From the NCBI GenBank assembly GCA_944381935.1, contig CALWMN010000001.1, positions 124,001 through 188,000 of the forward strand: a DNA stretch of 64,000 nt. The letters run 5' to 3'. The notes under the pieces were generated by a model. That model worked only from the letters and a program-made list of their open reading frames with translations, ran no database searches and was not told where the DNA came from. The translations under genes and the position numbers were made by a program. Source of the DNA: an uncultured Mediterraneibacter sp. (GTDB lineage Bacteria; Bacillota; Clostridia; Lachnospirales; Lachnospiraceae). The first letter of the stretch is position 1, and the number at the start of each line of letters is the position of its first letter. This document shows positions 8,237 through 17,150 of the stretch, piece by piece.

Positions 8237-10612
8237 ATGAATCAGAAAACTTTGGCCAAATTGGAATTTGATAAGATAACAGCGCTTCTGGAGGACGAGG
8301 CTTCCTCCTTTCGGGGGCGCCAGCTCTGCAAAAGGCTGAAACCCATGACAGACATAGAAAAGATTAACACATGCCAGGAACAGACTGCGGCAGCCTTTAC
8401 CCGCATTGTGCAAAAGGGTCGTATCTCCTTCGGCGACGCCGCGCCTGTGGAAGAGTCCATGAAACGCCTTGAGGTCGGCGGCGCGCTGAATATTCCTGAG
8501 CTTTTAAGGATCAAGAAGCTGCTTGCCAACGCTGCCCGCGCGAAATCCTACGGGCGTCATGACACCCAGGAGGAATCAGCCGACTGCCTTGATGCATATT
8601 TTGACCAGCTGGAGCCGCTCACACCTCTGGCAGGGGAGATCGACCGCTGCATCATCTCCGAGGATGAGATCAGCGATGACGCCAGCGCAGCATTGAAGCG
8701 CATCCGCCGCAGCATCAGCTCGATCAACGATAAAGTGCACTCCACTCTCACAGGACTGGTCAACGGTTCACTGAGAACTTATCTGCAGGATCCGATCATC
8801 ACGATGCGCGGGGACCGCTACTGCCTTCCTGTAAAAGCGGAATACCGGGGACAGGTCCAGGGACTGATCCACGACCAGTCCTCTTCCGGCTCCACACTTT
8901 TCATTGAGCCTATGGCAGTTGTCAAACTGAACAATGACCTGAAGGAGTTGTATGCGCAGGAGCAGGAGGAGATCCAGGTCATTCTGGCAGATCTGAGCAA
9001 TGAAGCCGCACTGTATATCCAGGAAATCCGGACCGATTACCATACTATGACGGACCTGGACTTTATCTTCGCAAGAGGTGCGCTTGCCCTGTCGATGGGC
9101 GGAAGCCGCCCTCTGTTCAATGAGGAGGGGCGGATCCGTATCAGAGAAGGGCGCCATCCTCTCCTTGACCCCGGAAAGGTGGTTCCGATCACAGTGTCAC
9201 TGGGAGAAGACTTTACTCTTCTGATTATCACCGGCCCCAATACCGGAGGAAAGACCGTCTCCCTGAAAACAGTCGGGCTCTTCACGCTCATGGGGCAGGC
9301 CGGGCTTCACATCCCTGCTGGAGACCGCTCCGAATTGTCTGTTTTCCATCAGGTCTGGGCCGATATCGGGGATGAGCAGAGTATTGAACAGAGTCTCAGT
9401 ACATTTTCTTCCCATATGACCAACATCGTGTCATTTCTGAAAAAAGTAGATGAACATTCTCTTGTTTTATTTGACGAGCTGGGGGCAGGCACCGATCCGA
9501 CAGAGGGAGCGGCGCTTGCCATTGCAATCCTATCTCATCTCCATAGCCGGGGAATCCGCACAATGGCGACGACACACTACAGCGAACTGAAGATTTATGC
9601 CCTGACCACTCCCGGTGTGGAAAACGCCTGCTGTGAATTTGATGTGGAAAGCCTTCGTCCTACGTACCGCCTCCTCATCGGTATTCCCGGAAAGAGCAAT
9701 GCCTTTGCTATTTCCGCCAAGCTGGGGCTCCCTGCCTACATCATAGAGGATGCGAAAAAGCGGATCAGCGAACAGGATCTTTCCTTTGAAGATCTCTTAA
9801 GCGACCTGGAGACGAGCAAACGCACGATTGAGAAAGAGCGTTCCCAGATCGAAGCCTACCGCCGGGAAACCGAGGCGCTTAAGGAACAGGCCCAGCAGCG
9901 CCAGGCAAAGCTGGAGGAACAAAGGGACCGTATTATCCGGGAGGCAAATGAAAAAGCGAACCAGATCCTCAGAGACGCAAAGGAAGTAGCGGATGAGACA
10001 ATTAAAAATTTCCGCAAATTCGGAAAAGAGAATATTTCCTCTGCCGAGATGGAAAAGGAAAGGGAGCGTCTGCGCAAAAAGATCAAAGACACTTCCTCCG
10101 CAGCCTCCTTAAAGCCTCAGAAGCAGAAGAAATCTTACAAACCAGGGGACTTTAAGCTCGGGGAATCGGTAAAGGTCCTGAGCATGAACCTGACGGGAAC
10201 GGTCAGTTCCCTTCCCGATTCAAAGGGAAACCTGACGGTACAGATGGGAATCCTGCGCTCCCAGGTCAACATTTCAGATCTGGAAATCATCGAGGAACCC
10301 TCCCCGTATTCTTCCCGCCGGATGAACCGCACTTCTAAAGGGAAGATCAAGATGAGCAAATCCCTTTCCGTCAGCCCCGAGATCAATCTCCTGGGTCGTA
10401 CTGTGGACGAGGCTGTCGCCGAGCTGGACAAATATCTGGATGATGCGCTGCTCTCCCACCTGAGCACTGTGCGGATCGTCCACGGAAAGGGCACTGGGGC
10501 GCTCAGAAAGGGCATCCATGAATATTTGAGGCGGCAGAAGCATGTCAAATCTTACCGGCTTGCCGAGTTCGGCGAGGGAGACGCCGGTGTGACAATCGCA
10601 GAGCTGGGATAA
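8237..10612 (+). CDS. mutS2: MutS2 / RqcU ATPase-endonuclease
   Basis: A 791-residue MutS2 family protein. Visible parts are the clamp/lever region, a Walker A motif GPNTGGKT near residue 332, a Walker B region LVLFDELGAGTDPTEG, the switch TTHYSELK, a long charged coiled coil (about 515-625), a KOW-like segment and a C-terminal Smr domain (about 715-791; LLGRTVDEAVAELD, RIVHGKGTGALRKG). In Firmicutes this protein acts on stalled or collided ribosomes and has been linked to recombination control. No mutS neighbour is present, as usual for mutS2. It is divergent from the htrA-like gene; the 137-bp gap between them must hold both promoters. Confidence 0.95.
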   Translation: MNQKTLAKLEFDKITALLEDEASSFRGRQLCKRLKPMTDIEKINTCQEQTAAAFTRIVQKGRISFGDAAPVEESMKRLEVGGALNIPELLRIKKLLANAARAKSYGRHDTQEESADCLDAYFDQLEPLTPLAGEIDRCIISEDEISDDASAALKRIRRSISSINDKVHSTLTGLVNGSLRTYLQDPIITMRGDRYCLPVKAEYRGQVQGLIHDQSSSGSTLFIEPMAVVKLNNDLKELYAQEQEEIQVILADLSNEAALYIQEIRTDYHTMTDLDFIFARGALALSMGGSRPLFNEEGRIRIREGRHPLLDPGKVVPITVSLGEDFTLLIITGPNTGGKTVSLKTVGLFTLMGQAGLHIPAGDRSELSVFHQVWADIGDEQSIEQSLSTFSSHMTNIVSFLKKVDEHSLVLFDELGAGTDPTEGAALAIAILSHLHSRGIRTMATTHYSELKIYALTTPGVENACCEFDVESLRPTYRLLIGIPGKSNAFAISAKLGLPAYIIEDAKKRISEQDLSFEDLLSDLETSKRTIEKERSQIEAYRRETEALKEQAQQRQAKLEEQRDRIIREANEKANQILRDAKEVADETIKNFRKFGKENISSAEMEKERERLRKKIKDTSSAASLKPQKQKKSYKPGDFKLGESVKVLSMNLTGTVSSLPDSKGNLTVQMGILRSQVNISDLEIIEEPSPYSSRRMNRTSKGKIKMSKSLSVSPEINLLGRTVDEAVAELDKYLDDALLSHLSTVRIVHGKGTGALRKGIHEYLRRQKHVKSYRLAEFGEGDAGVTIAELG

Positions 10613-10651
10613 CATCACACTATTTATCACGACTTCAAGGAGGTACAGACA

Positions 10652-11353
10652 ATGATAGGGAAACAGAAAATTTTGATCGTGGATGATGATGAGAATATTG
10701 CCGAGCTCATCTCTCTTTATCTTACGAAAGAATGTTTCGACACAAAGATCGTATATAACGGGGAGGATGCACTCCTGGCATTTGATTCATACCACCCGAG
10801 CCTGATCCTTCTGGATCTTATGCTTCCGGGCATTGACGGCTATCAAGTCTGCCGGGAGATCCGCGCAAAGGCGTCTACCCCGATCATCATGCTCTCCGCA
10901 AAAGGGGAAGTATTTGATAAAGTCCTGGGGCTGGAGTTGGGCGCGGACGACTATATCATGAAGCCTTTCGATTCAAAAGAGATGGTTGCAAGGGTCCGTG
11001 CTGTCCTGAGGCGTTATCAGCCTGCCAAGGCTCCTGCGCCGGAGGAAGAGAAAACAAAGTGCGTGGAATATGACGGGCTTGTCATTAATCTTACGAATTA
11101 TTCTGTCATGTGTGACGGGCGTCATGTTGAGATGCCCCCTAAAGAGCTTGAGCTGCTGTACTGTCTTGCCTCCTCCCCCAACCAGGTCTTTACGCGCGAA
11201 CAGCTCCTCGACCGCATATGGGGATATGAGTATATAGGCGATACGCGTACTGTCGATGTACACATCAAACGGCTGCGGGAGAAGATCAAGGACCATCCTC
11301 ACTGGAGTCTGAGTACAGTCTGGGGGATCGGCTATAAGTTTGAGACAAAGTAA
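10652..11353 (+). CDS. OmpR/PhoB-family response regulator
   Basis: A 233-residue two-domain regulator. The receiver domain has the acidic pocket VDDDENI (D11-D13), the phospho-acceptor D55 (LILLDLMLPG) and a conserved lysine in IMKPFD. The C-terminal winged helix is of the OmpR type (LEMPPKELELLYCLASSPNQV-like, TRTVDVHIKRLREKI). AAGGAGG precedes the start. The histidine kinase gene begins 48 bases downstream, so the pair is one operon. The regulon cannot be read from sequence. Confidence 0.95.
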   Translation: MIGKQKILIVDDDENIAELISLYLTKECFDTKIVYNGEDALLAFDSYHPSLILLDLMLPGIDGYQVCREIRAKASTPIIMLSAKGEVFDKVLGLELGADDYIMKPFDSKEMVARVRAVLRRYQPAKAPAPEEEKTKCVEYDGLVINLTNYSVMCDGRHVEMPPKELELLYCLASSPNQVFTREQLLDRIWGYEYIGDTRTVDVHIKRLREKIKDHPHWSLSTVWGIGYKFETK

Positions 11354-11400
11354 CTGTATAGCTGTGCAAAACGAATATCTTACAACCGGAGTGACCATTT

Positions 11401-12807
11401 ATGAAAAGCATCCTTCATCTTAAATTTATCATACTCTATCTCATATTTGGCTTTCTGTGCATTTTCACCACTGCGACCCTCACCCGGCAGCTTGTGACAG
11501 ACCGTCTTGAAGAGGACACGTCACAGATGCTCTACAGAGAAGCTACGCTTATCGCCAGTGATTATCTGCCGTCCTACTTTTCAGATGAATCCTCGACCTG
11601 GGCTGTCCAGTCCCAGCTTGCCGCCATGCGGCTGTACCTGGAATCCTCCCTCTGGTTTGTCGATACAAACGGCACTATGATTACAGCCTCCAATATCGAG
11701 AACACTTCTTCCCCCGAAGTGATCGAAAACTTCGATCCCGCAGAGATCGGGGGGAATCAGTATATAGCCGGAACCTATCACGGCTATTTTGAGCAGGAAG
11801 TCATCACCGTCATGGCTCCCGTCACCCAGGGGTTCAGCACCAGGGGATACCTTTTGATCCACAGTCCGGTTTCTGCCATCGATGAGAAATGTCATGCCCT
11901 GATGATTCCCATATACATTTCCCTAGGGGTCATCTATCTGCTTTCCTTTATATTCCTGCTGGGGTTTCATTACTTTGTATTCCGCCCGCTCAGGCAGATC
12001 TCAGAAGCTGCCCGGCAGTATGCCACGGGAAACCTGGATTATGAGATCCCCGTGCATACTCACGATGAAATGGGATATCTGTCTGCCTCCCTTAATTATA
12101 TGTCGGTCCAGCTTAAGGATATGGACGACTACCAGAAGAAGATCGTCGCCAACGTATCCCACGACTTCCGCTCTCCGCTCACCTCCATAAAGGGGTATGT
12201 GGAGGCAATGGCCGACGGGACCATCCCGCCCGAGCTTCACGAAAAATATCTGAATATCATTCTGTTTGAGACGGAACGCCTGACCGATCTGACCTCCGAC
12301 CTGCTCACCTTAAACGAGTTCGATACAAAAGAGCTCATGCTCAATAAAACAGAATTTGACATCCAGGATGTCATCAAAAATACTGCCGCATCTTTCGAGG
12401 GAGTGTGTACGCCGAAGCATATATCGATCGAGCTTCTCCTGCTTCCTGGAACCGTGCTCGTCTACGCGGATAAGCGCAAGATCCAGCAGGCACTCTACAA
12501 TCTGATTGACAACGCCATCAAGTTCAGTGAAAATGGCTCTTCCATTACCATTGAGGTGACGGAAAAGAACGAGAAAGTATTCATATCTGTGAAAGACCAG
12601 GGAATCGGGATTCCGCGCAAAGAACTGAACAAAATATGGGAACGGTTTTATAAATCCGATCTTTCCCGGGGGAAGGACAAGAAAGGGACCGGCCTGGGTC
12701 TCTCCATTGTCCGAGAGGTCATTCAGGCGCACGATGAGCATATCAACGTCATAAGCACGGAAGGCGTCGGCACGGAGTTTATCTTCTCCCTGAGCCGTGC
12801 AGAATAA
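11401..12807 (+). CDS. Sensor histidine kinase
   Basis: A 468-residue membrane kinase: TM1 at about residues 7-28, an extracytoplasmic sensor of about 135 residues, TM2 at about 168-192 and a HAMP linker. The HisKA motif is NVSHDFRSPLTSIKGY with H254 as the phospho-acceptor. The ATP-binding domain shows the N-box (LIDNAIKFS), the G1 box (VKDQGIGIPRKEL) and the G2 box (GTGLGLSI). It partners with the upstream response regulator. The tail of the gene runs straight into a strong bidirectional terminator. The stimulus is unknown; the arrangement resembles cell-envelope sensing kinases of Clostridia. Confidence 0.94.
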   Translation: MKSILHLKFIILYLIFGFLCIFTTATLTRQLVTDRLEEDTSQMLYREATLIASDYLPSYFSDESSTWAVQSQLAAMRLYLESSLWFVDTNGTMITASNIENTSSPEVIENFDPAEIGGNQYIAGTYHGYFEQEVITVMAPVTQGFSTRGYLLIHSPVSAIDEKCHALMIPIYISLGVIYLLSFIFLLGFHYFVFRPLRQISEAARQYATGNLDYEIPVHTHDEMGYLSASLNYMSVQLKDMDDYQKKIVANVSHDFRSPLTSIKGYVEAMADGTIPPELHEKYLNIILFETERLTDLTSDLLTLNEFDTKELMLNKTEFDIQDVIKNTAASFEGVCTPKHISIELLLLPGTVLVYADKRKIQQALYNLIDNAIKFSENGSSITIEVTEKNEKVFISVKDQGIGIPRKELNKIWERFYKSDLSRGKDKKGTGLGLSIVREVIQAHDEHINVISTEGVGTEFIFSLSRAE

Positions 12808-12808
12808 A

Positions 12809-12860
12809 AGAAAAGACGGAAGAGACTTGGTATCTGCCTTCTCTTCCGCCTTTTCTTTGT
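12809..12860. terminator. Bidirectional terminator between the kinase and a convergent lipoprotein gene
   Basis: A 17-bp near-perfect inverted repeat with one mismatch (12809-12825 and 12840-12856), GC-rich in the centre (CGGAAGAGA/TCTCTTCCG) and flanked by A-runs on one side and T-runs on the other. It can therefore end transcripts from both directions. Confidence 0.8.
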
Positions 12861-12875
12861 TTATAACCCATTCAA

Positions 12876-14129
12876 TTATTCATACAGCATGCTCCGGATG
12901 GATTCATCTCCCATATTGTCCTGGTCTACCCAGATGTATCCGGTGTCAACCTGCGCTTCATTTCCAATCTCAAGCACAGTGCGTGCGGACGCCACCACCG
13001 CAGCGTAGCCGATTCCGAACGGATTTTGCACAATAAGGCCCTCGATCTCCCCGTTCTCAAGCGAAGCGATCTGATCTTTTCCCGCGTCAAATCCCATCAG
13101 AGTAACTGTATCTGTCTTCCCTGCCGCTTTCAATGCCGACACAGCAAGCTGCGTGGATATCGCATTTGTCGCAAAGCACCCTTTCACATCGGGATGTTTC
13201 TCCAGATAATATGCCAGTGCGTCCTCATCCGTCATTGTTTCCGCAAGGGCTGCAACCTCCTGCATACCTTCCTCCTCTGGGTTCTCTCCCTCTGCCGCCG
13301 CGTCCGCGGTATCGTTGTCTGCCGTTTGCGGCTCCCCCGCCTCTTCTTCGGCAGGTAGTGTCACGCCAAGTTGTTCTGCCGCCGCTTCACGCTTCAACCC
13401 ATCAAGCTGATCCATATAAAGGCTCTCTCCTGCCGTCACACCCGGATATTGTTCCTGTACCTTTTCCCGGAAACCTGCCTCCCGTTCTTTCCCGTTTTCC
13501 GAGACGGAATCATGGACCAGAAGCATGATCTCTCCCGATCCGCCGAGCGCTTCACACAGCCTTTCGGCTGCCTCAGCGGATGCGCTCACATTATCCGTTC
13601 TGCATGTACACTGTATCCCCTGATAGGAATTTCCCGAATCAAACGCAACGATCGGGATACCGTTTTCCGTTGCCAGGTCAAACTGAACTGCCGAAGCTCC
13701 TTCGTCAATGCTCGCAATTGCAATCACATCGGGATATCGTGCAAGCTCCTCGTCCAGGATATTGACCTGTTCGTCGATATCCTCTCCCCCTGCCGGAGCA
13801 TTGAACAGCACTTTTACCCTGTCTCCCCCGGTATAGCCGAGCGCCTCGTTAAGATCTGCCGCCGCCTGTTCCACACCGGCTTTCACCTGCTGCCAATACG
13901 CGGTGCTGTCTTCCTTGCCAATCACGGAAATATACGTGCCAGGCTCCAGGTCGAGCCCATCTGTCTCACCGTACGCCGAAGGCGAAATACTGTTCAGATT
14001 CGCCTGATAAGGAAGATCTTCCGTTGTATCCCCTGTAAATACATTCGTATCTTCCCGTGAACCGCATGCCCCAACGGCTACCGCCGCACAGACGGCAACA
14101 GACAGAACCGGAATAAACTTTTTCTTCAT
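12876..14129 (-). CDS. Sugar-type ABC substrate-binding lipoprotein (orphan)
   Basis: A 417-residue binding protein of the ribose/galactose type (Peripla_BP_4). The signal peptide ends in a lipobox with Cys near residue 22 (VAVGAC). Fold motifs include YWQQVKAGVEQAAADLNEA, IAIASIDEG, IPIVAFDSGN and VTLMGFDAGKDQI. There is a notable acidic insertion of about 35 residues (Glu/Ala/Asp-rich, around 245-280) between the two lobes. The start at 14129 has GGAGG about 11 bases upstream; an ATG six codons earlier lacks a good site. No permease or ATPase gene is adjacent, so it may serve a distant transporter or act as a sensor partner of the convergent two-component system. Confidence 0.85.
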   Translation of the reverse strand: MKKKFIPVLSVAVCAAVAVGACGSREDTNVFTGDTTEDLPYQANLNSISPSAYGETDGLDLEPGTYISVIGKEDSTAYWQQVKAGVEQAAADLNEALGYTGGDRVKVLFNAPAGGEDIDEQVNILDEELARYPDVIAIASIDEGASAVQFDLATENGIPIVAFDSGNSYQGIQCTCRTDNVSASAEAAERLCEALGGSGEIMLLVHDSVSENGKEREAGFREKVQEQYPGVTAGESLYMDQLDGLKREAAAEQLGVTLPAEEEAGEPQTADNDTADAAAEGENPEEEGMQEVAALAETMTDEDALAYYLEKHPDVKGCFATNAISTQLAVSALKAAGKTDTVTLMGFDAGKDQIASLENGEIEGLIVQNPFGIGYAAVVASARTVLEIGNEAQVDTGYIWVDQDNMGDESIRSMLYE

Positions 14130-14380
14130 GAAATGCACAGCCTCCATCCTAGAACTTTTTCATCATAAGTTAACGTCAATTTAATATAATACACCAACTT
14201 TGAGAAAAATAAAGTAGTTTCCTTTAAAATTCACAAATTATTTCCGTCTGCCGCGGCTGTTCTGATTGTATTCGACTTAGTACATGAAAATCCCTTGTAT
14301 ATTTATCGCGATTGTATTAAAATATGTGTAACGACAAGCGAATCTCCGCTTTCGTAATCAGAAGAAGGAGGGTACATACT

Positions 14381-14551
14381 ATGGCACACGTAATTAGTGA
14401 TGAATGTGTAAGCTGTGGTTCTTGCGAGGGCGAATGTCCGGTAGGCGCTATCTCCGAAGGCGATGGCAAATATGAGATTGACGCTGAAGCTTGCGTAGAC
14501 TGTGGTGCATGTGAAGCTGCCTGTCCTACAGGCGCTATTTCAGCAGAGTAA
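14381..14551 (+). CDS. 2[4Fe-4S] ferredoxin
   Basis: A 56-residue clostridial-type ferredoxin with two CxxCxxCxxxCP clusters (CVSCGSCEGECPVGAI and CVDCGACEAACPTGAI). It is a small soluble electron carrier for low-potential reactions. The start at 14381 follows AGGAGGG and is preferred over an in-frame start 57 bases upstream. It is monocistronic and ends at a clear terminator. Confidence 0.96.
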   Translation: MAHVISDECVSCGSCEGECPVGAISEGDGKYEIDAEACVDCGACEAACPTGAISAE

Positions 14552-14582
14552 TAGAGATATAACGCAAAGTGATCACAAGCCG

Positions 14583-14613
14583 AAATACCGTCCGATACCG
14601 GGCGGTATTTTTC
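14583..14613 (+). terminator. Ferredoxin terminator
   Basis: Inverted repeat AAATACCGTCCG (14583-14594) and CGGGCGGTATTT (14599-14610) with one mismatch, followed by T residues, 32 bases after the ferredoxin stop codon. Confidence 0.85.
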
Positions 14614-14723
14614 GCATCCAAAGCCCTAAAATCGTGGCACAATTTGACGAACGATTATGTACGTGCCGCCGAAATCCCTGTGCTATAATAGGAACAGGTT
14701 GAGACAAGGAGGTATAAATATTA

Positions 14724-15326
14724 ATGGGTGAAGTCAGATTCATGATTTCCGAAGCTGCGAAAAAAGTGCAGGTTGAATCCCATGTTTTAAGATATTGGGA
14801 GGAAGAGCTCTCACTTGAAATCGGACGCACGGAAATGGGACATCGATATTATACCAATGATGACATACAGCTCTTTCGCTGTATCAAGAAACTCAAGGAT
14901 GAGGGGATGCTTCTCAAGGACTTAAAGCCTCTCATACCGGAACTGAAAGCCACGCGGCAGAAGCTGAAAAATTCTTCCGCACCCCAGCCTCCGGCAGGAC
15001 CGGACAGGCCTGTCCCCGCAATATCCGAGACAGCAGCCGAACCGGCAGAGGTCATTCCCTTCACACAGCTTGAACAGGTTCGTTCCCTGATCGGTGATGT
15101 GCTCACCGAGGTCGTAACCGACAACAACGAAGTACTAAAAAAAGACATCAGCAAGGCTGTGACCACTGATGTCATGCGTGAGATGGATTTTCTCTTCCAG
15201 GCGAAGGAGCGCCAGGAGGAAGAGCATTTCCGCAAACTGGACAGCCTCATCCGGCAGCAGCAGGCAAGCCGCCGCGATACCGTAAAAGGCAGTCCGATCG
15301 TCAGACTGAAAAAACTGTTCACATAA
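14724..15326 (+). CDS. MerR-family DNA-binding protein
   Basis: A 200-residue protein with an N-terminal MerR winged helix (residues 7-75; MISEAAKKVQVESHVLRYWE, HRYYTNDDIQLFRCIKKLKDEG). A Pro/Ala-rich linker (about 90-120) and a C-terminal helical segment with a possible coiled coil follow (QEEEHFRKLDSLIRQQQ). There is no Cys-based metal site, so it is not a metal sensor of the classic kind. The start follows AAGGAGG. It is convergent with dnaB, with only 8 bases between the stop codons. It could be a chromosome-associated or RacA-like protein; function is not assignable by eye. Confidence 0.8.
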   Translation: MGEVRFMISEAAKKVQVESHVLRYWEEELSLEIGRTEMGHRYYTNDDIQLFRCIKKLKDEGMLLKDLKPLIPELKATRQKLKNSSAPQPPAGPDRPVPAISETAAEPAEVIPFTQLEQVRSLIGDVLTEVVTDNNEVLKKDISKAVTTDVMREMDFLFQAKERQEEEHFRKLDSLIRQQQASRRDTVKGSPIVRLKKLFT

Positions 15327-15334
15327 ACAACTGC

Positions 15335-16684
15335 TCACAAATCCTGCTGCCGCAGTTCGTTGCCGAAACGCGTATACTGCGGCATCCAGGCCAGCCGCAC
15401 GGTCCCGATCGGACCATTTCTCTGCTTCGCAATGATGATCTCCGCAATATTCTTATCCTCCGTATCCGGATTATAATAGTCATCCCTGTAGATAAACATA
15501 CACACGTCGGCGTCCTGTTCAATTGCCCCCGATTCTCGCAGGTCCGACAGCATCGGGCGCTTATCCGTTCTCTGCTCTACGGCACGGCTCAGCTGAGAGA
15601 GTGCGATAACAGGGACATTCAGCTCTCTTGCAAGACCTTTCAGTGAGCGGGATATGTCCGATATCTCCTGTTGGCGGCTCTCATTTTTTCTCCCGCCACT
15701 GCCCGACATAAGCTGCAGATAATCAATGATGATCAGGTCCAGCCCCTGCTCCAGTTTATACTTGCGGCATTTGGACCGCATTTCTGCGATCGAGATACCG
15801 GAAGTATCGTCTATGATCAGTTTGGACTGCCCGATGGTCCCTGCCCCTTCTATCAGCTTTTCCCAGTCTGTGTCTGTAAGGTTTCCCGTCCTGAGGATCT
15901 GGGCGTCTACATGCGACTCCAGAGAAAACAGACGGTTCACCAGCTGTTCCTTGGACATCTCAAGGCTGAATACTGCTACGGCAAGATTCTGCCGGAATGC
16001 GACATGCTGCGCAATGTTCAGGACAAATGCGGTCTTCCCCATCGAGGGACGTGCAGCGATCAGGACAAGATCCGACTTCTGAAGACCCGAGAGCTTATAG
16101 TCCAGGTCAATGAATCCCGTTGGGATTCCCGTGACCGTTCCCTTTGTCTTTGATGCACGCTCAATCACATCCAGCGCGTTTAAGACCACCTGCTTAATCG
16201 GGGTATACTCCTGCGAGTTGCCGCGCTCCACCAGTTCAAACACACGCTTCTCCGTCTGTTCCAGTATCTCCTCTAACGGCTGGTTCTCAAGATAGCACGT
16301 ATTGGCAATCTCTTCGTTAATTTTGATCAGCCGGCGCAGGACCGCCTTCTCCTGGACGATCTGCGCATAGTACTTTATATTTGCCGACGTCTGGGTCCCG
16401 ACAAGTAACTCCCTCGCATACTCCATGCCGCTGATCTCCGGCGGGACATCCTTCTCCTTTAAATGCTCCTGCAGGGTAATCAGGTCCACCGGCTTACCCG
16501 CATGAAAGAGTTCCACGACGGCATCAAACAGGATGCCGTAAGCATTCTGGTAGAAATCTTCCCCTGACAGCATCTCCGATGCAACCATGATAGCGTCCTT
16601 GTTCATCAGCATTGCGCCCAGCACGGCGCGCTCTGCCTCCTCACTGTGGGGAGGGACTCTTTTGATTGCTGCTTCCATGTCCAT
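15335..16684 (-). CDS. dnaB: Replicative DNA helicase DnaB
   Basis: A 449-residue hexameric helicase. The N-terminal domain (about 10-110; PPHSEEAERAVLGAML) binds primase. The RecA-like domain has Walker A ARPSMGKT at about 211-218 and Walker B LIIIDYLQLM, followed by the DnaB-type arginine-finger segment and KQRNGPIGTV near the end. It is last in the gdpP-rplI-dnaB unit, 15 bases after rplI, the usual Firmicutes order. Confidence 0.97.
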   Translation of the reverse strand: MDMEAAIKRVPPHSEEAERAVLGAMLMNKDAIMVASEMLSGEDFYQNAYGILFDAVVELFHAGKPVDLITLQEHLKEKDVPPEISGMEYARELLVGTQTSANIKYYAQIVQEKAVLRRLIKINEEIANTCYLENQPLEEILEQTEKRVFELVERGNSQEYTPIKQVVLNALDVIERASKTKGTVTGIPTGFIDLDYKLSGLQKSDLVLIAARPSMGKTAFVLNIAQHVAFRQNLAVAVFSLEMSKEQLVNRLFSLESHVDAQILRTGNLTDTDWEKLIEGAGTIGQSKLIIDDTSGISIAEMRSKCRKYKLEQGLDLIIIDYLQLMSGSGGRKNESRQQEISDISRSLKGLARELNVPVIALSQLSRAVEQRTDKRPMLSDLRESGAIEQDADVCMFIYRDDYYNPDTEDKNIAEIIIAKQRNGPIGTVRLAWMPQYTRFGNELRQQDL

Positions 16685-16699
16685 AAAGACTCATTCTCC

Positions 16700-17149
16700 T
16701 CAGGATTCTTCCTTCACAGCGACTTTCAGCGAAGCTGTGACTTCCGGGTGCAGTTTTACAGAAACATTGTGCACTCCGAGTGATTTGATCGGCTCTTTTA
16801 ACTGGATCTTCTTCTTGTCCACATCGAGCCCCATCTGTTCCTTTACAGCTGCCGCGATCTCCTTGCTTGAGACAGAGCCGAAAGCCCGTCCGCCTTCTCC
16901 CACCTTGATCGCAAGCTCGACCTGGCCCTTCGCAAGCTCTTCTGCAAGCTCTTTTGCATTGTCAAGGTGCTCCTGTGCGATCTTCTTTTCATTATTTTTC
17001 TGGAGCTTCAGATCGTTTAAGTTCTTCCCTGTCGCTTCTGCCCCCAGCTTCTTCGGGAGGATAAAGTTTCTTGCATATCCGTCGTTAACATTAACAATAT
17101 CCCCCTTTTTTCCGAGGGACTTCACATCCTGTAATAAAATCACTTTCAT
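16700..17149 (-). CDS. rplI: 50S ribosomal protein L9
   Basis: 149 residues, the normal L9 length. The N-terminal domain begins [19 protein letters not shown] and has [18 protein letters not shown] long connecting helix follows, then a C-terminal domain with [21 protein letters not shown]. It binds 23S rRNA near the L1 stalk. It starts one base after the gdpP stop codon and precedes dnaB. Confidence 0.98.
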   Translation of the reverse strand: MKVILLQDVKSLGKKGDIVNVNDGYARNFILPKKLGAEATGKNLNDLKLQKNNEKKIAQEHLDNAKELAEELAKGQVELAIKVGEGGRAFGSVSSKEIAAAVKEQMGLDVDKKKIQLKEPIKSLGVHNVSVKLHPEVTASLKVAVKEES

Positions 17150-17150
17150 G

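Noticed and set aside
11581-11895. Minus-strand frame inside the kinase gene, and similar frames inside mutS2, gdpP, mglA and the MR fusion
   Set aside because: Mirror frames produced by codon bias of the real genes.
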